5,953 nt of DNA, from the NCBI GenBank assembly GCA_003694525.1, contig RFLK01000035.1:1-5953 (forward strand). Reading direction: 5' to 3'. Positions 4,750 to 5,953 of this stretch are shown in pieces; within the stretch, counting starts at the first letter, position 1, and each line of letters opens with the position of its first letter. A program made the position numbers and the translations under genes. Below the pieces are notes generated by a model. It did no database searches and was not told the DNA's origin. It saw nothing but the letters and a program-made list of their open reading frames with translations. The stretch comes from Candidatus Woesearchaeota archaeon (GTDB lineage Archaea > Nanobdellota > Nanobdellia > Woesearchaeales > ARS49).

Positions 4750-5739
4750 ATGATTAGGATGCCTTTGCAGGATATTGTAGCTCGTTTGAAGGAGCAGGCA
4801 GGATTGTCAGAAGAGGAGATTATGCGCAAGGTGGATGAGAAGTGCGCCTCGCTCTCAGGTCTTATATCCAAGGAAGGCGCAGCTCACATTATTGCCAACG
4901 AGCTTGGAGTAAAGCTTTTTGAGGCCGGAAGTGGCAAGATTAAGGATTTGCTTCCGGGAATGAGAAACGCAGAAGTTTTGGGCCGTGTGACTCAGATTTA
5001 TGAGGTGCGGGAGTTTCAGCGTGCGGACGGCTCTGCAGGAAAAGTTGGCAGTTTTATGCTTGGGGATGATACTGGTTTTGTTCGTGTCGTCTGTTGGGGA
5101 AAGCAGGCTGATTTGCTGAATGAACTCGCAGTTGGAGAGCCTGTCAAGATTACAGGGGCGATGGTTCGTGAAAGCCAACGAGGTTATAAGGAGCTTCATC
5201 TTAACGAGTATAGCAGGGTTGATCTTGAGCCTGAAGGGGATATTCCTGAGGTTATGTCAAGAGACTCTGCTAAGAGAAAACAGTTGAGCGATCTTGTTGA
5301 GAGTGAGGAGCAGGTTGAGATTATGGGGACTGTTGTTCAGGTTTTTGATCCTAAATTTTTTGAGGTTTGTCCTAAGTGTAGTTCTCGCTTGAAGGATGTT
5401 GAGGGCCAGTGGGCTTGTAATGAGCACGGAGTGCAGGAGCCGGATTATAGTTATCTTGTAAATGTTTTTGTTGATGATGGATCTGATAATATAAGGGTTG
5501 TTTTGTTTAGGAACCAGGCTGAAAAGCTTCTTGGCAAATCTAAAGAGGGGATGTTGTCTTTCCACAAGTCTCCCGACTCTTTTGAGAAGGTGAAGGTTGA
5601 TCTGCTTGGAGAGCAGTTCAGGTTCATTGGCCGCGCTAAGAAGAACACTTTCTTTGATCGTTTGGAGTTTGTTGCAAATCGCGTGTACAAGGCAGATCCT
5701 GAAGAGGAGCTCTCTCGCCTTGAAAGCCAGCAAGTATGA
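4750..5739 (+). CDS. rpa: Replication protein A (single-stranded DNA-binding protein)
   Basis: Archaeal RPA, the cytoplasmic protein that coats single-stranded DNA in replication, repair and recombination. From ATG 4750 it has 329 residues. Residues 1-56 form the N-terminal helical region with the family-typical LSGLISKEGAAHIIANELG (35-53). A first OB fold spans about 62-160, with a VLGRV strand (76-80) and FMLGDDTGFVRVVCWG (102-117). A second OB fold spans about 186-315 and holds an inserted zinc knuckle with ligands C207, C210, C223 and H226 (CPKC...CNEHG), a hallmark of archaeal RPA. Start choice: ATG 4738, GTG 4723 and TTG 4720 are also in frame. ATG 4750 follows GGGGTG by four bases and begins at MIRMPLQDI, similar to known family starts; ATG 4738 would suit a leaderless transcript. 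The stop overlaps the next gene by four bases. Confidence 0.94.
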   Translation: MIRMPLQDIVARLKEQAGLSEEEIMRKVDEKCASLSGLISKEGAAHIIANELGVKLFEAGSGKIKDLLPGMRNAEVLGRVTQIYEVREFQRADGSAGKVGSFMLGDDTGFVRVVCWGKQADLLNELAVGEPVKITGAMVRESQRGYKELHLNEYSRVDLEPEGDIPEVMSRDSAKRKQLSDLVESEEQVEIMGTVVQVFDPKFFEVCPKCSSRLKDVEGQWACNEHGVQEPDYSYLVNVFVDDGSDNIRVVLFRNQAEKLLGKSKEGMLSFHKSPDSFEKVKVDLLGEQFRFIGRAKKNTFFDRLEFVANRVYKADPEEELSRLESQQV

Positions 5740-5953
5740 TGGTCAACACTCATATGGCTATTGGAGTTCTTGCAGGAATAGTTCTTTCCAATTTTTTCAA
5801 TTTCAATCCTTTTGTTTTTATTGCTCTTGCAGCCCTGGGCTCTTTGCTTCCTGATGTTGATCATAAAAACAGCACTATCAACAGGATTTTCCCAATAACT
5901 AAGATAGTCCCTTCTTTTTTTGAGCATAGGGGTTTTTTTCATAGTGTATTTCC
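5736..5953 (+). CDS. YdjM/DUF457-type membrane metal-dependent hydrolase (N-terminal part)
   Basis: Incomplete gene running off the window end; 72 codons are visible. The protein begins MMVNTHMAIGVLAG, with the family's Thr-His near the N-terminus (T5-H6) and a hydrophobic segment. A second hydrophobic segment ends in LGSLLPDVDHKNS (34-46), giving the LPDxDH motif (39-43), followed by EHRGFFHS (63-70). These His/Asp motifs are the diagnostic metal-binding signature of the LexA-regulated E. coli YdjM and related integral-membrane proteins, whose substrate is unclear. ATG 5736 overlaps the RPA stop in ATGA, so the two are probably translated together; ATG 5739 is an equally readable start. No strong ribosome binding site precedes it. 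The family call is firm from the three motifs; membrane topology beyond the window cannot be seen. Confidence 0.88.
   Translation, partial: MMVNTHMAIGVLAGIVLSNFFNFNPFVFIALAALGSLLPDVDHKNSTINRIFPITKIVPSFFEHRGFFHSVF

Noticed and set aside
908..5942. Open frames of 70-163 codons on the minus strand
   Set aside because: All lie antisense to well-supported + strand genes, show no domains, signals or ribosome binding sites, and are explained by the coding pattern of the + strand.
1..5953. tRNA, rRNA, CRISPR, transposon, tandem repeat or integration site
   Set aside because: No cloverleaf, repeat-spacer pattern, transposase frame, terminal inverted repeats or tandem repeats were seen, and there is almost no intergenic space to hold them.

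Overview
The window looks archaeal and most probably comes from a small-genome DPANN-type lineage. Three lines of evidence support this. (1) An archaeal replication protein A with OB folds and a C-x2-C/C-x2-H zinc knuckle lies at 4750-5739. (2) The heads of two of the gene blocks have TATA-like boxes (CTTAAAAA, TTTATAAA) centred about 26 bases before the start codon, which is the leaderless archaeal arrangement; genes inside blocks instead carry AGGAGG/GAGGTGA-type ribosome binding sites. (3) Positions 13-4690 hold a row of small proteins that each begin with a short basic leader, a glycine and one long hydrophobic helix, the class III (type IV prepilin-like) signal architecture. The lineage assignment is inference from gene content. 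All genes are on the + strand and are very tightly packed.

Layout. Positions 13-1522 hold three overlapping genes: a 290-residue prepilin-like protein, a 57-residue one-helix protein (861-1034), and a 163-residue prepilin-like protein that starts at GTG 1031. Positions 1554-1832 hold a 92-residue, six-cysteine pilin-like protein with its own leaderless promoter. Positions 1869-4690 hold five more genes behind another leaderless promoter, each overlapping the previous gene or lying within a few bases of it. After a 59-base gap with a third TATA-like element come RPA (4750-5739) and, in a 4-base ATGA overlap, the start of a YdjM/DUF457-type membrane metal-dependent hydrolase cut by the window end (5736-5953).

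How the genes may work together. The nine genes from 13 to 4690 look like one exported or membrane-anchored apparatus of pilin and minor-pilin type. Eight have a K/R-G site and the ninth an A-G site before the helix. Outside the helix they have soluble domains with no recognised enzyme, and every one has an even number of cysteines (6, 0, 4, 6, 4, 2, 0, 2, 4), none inside the helix, as expected for disulfide-stabilised surface proteins. The assembly ATPase, platform protein and prepilin peptidase are not in this window. The downstream RPA and hydrolase pair appears to be a separate transcription unit.
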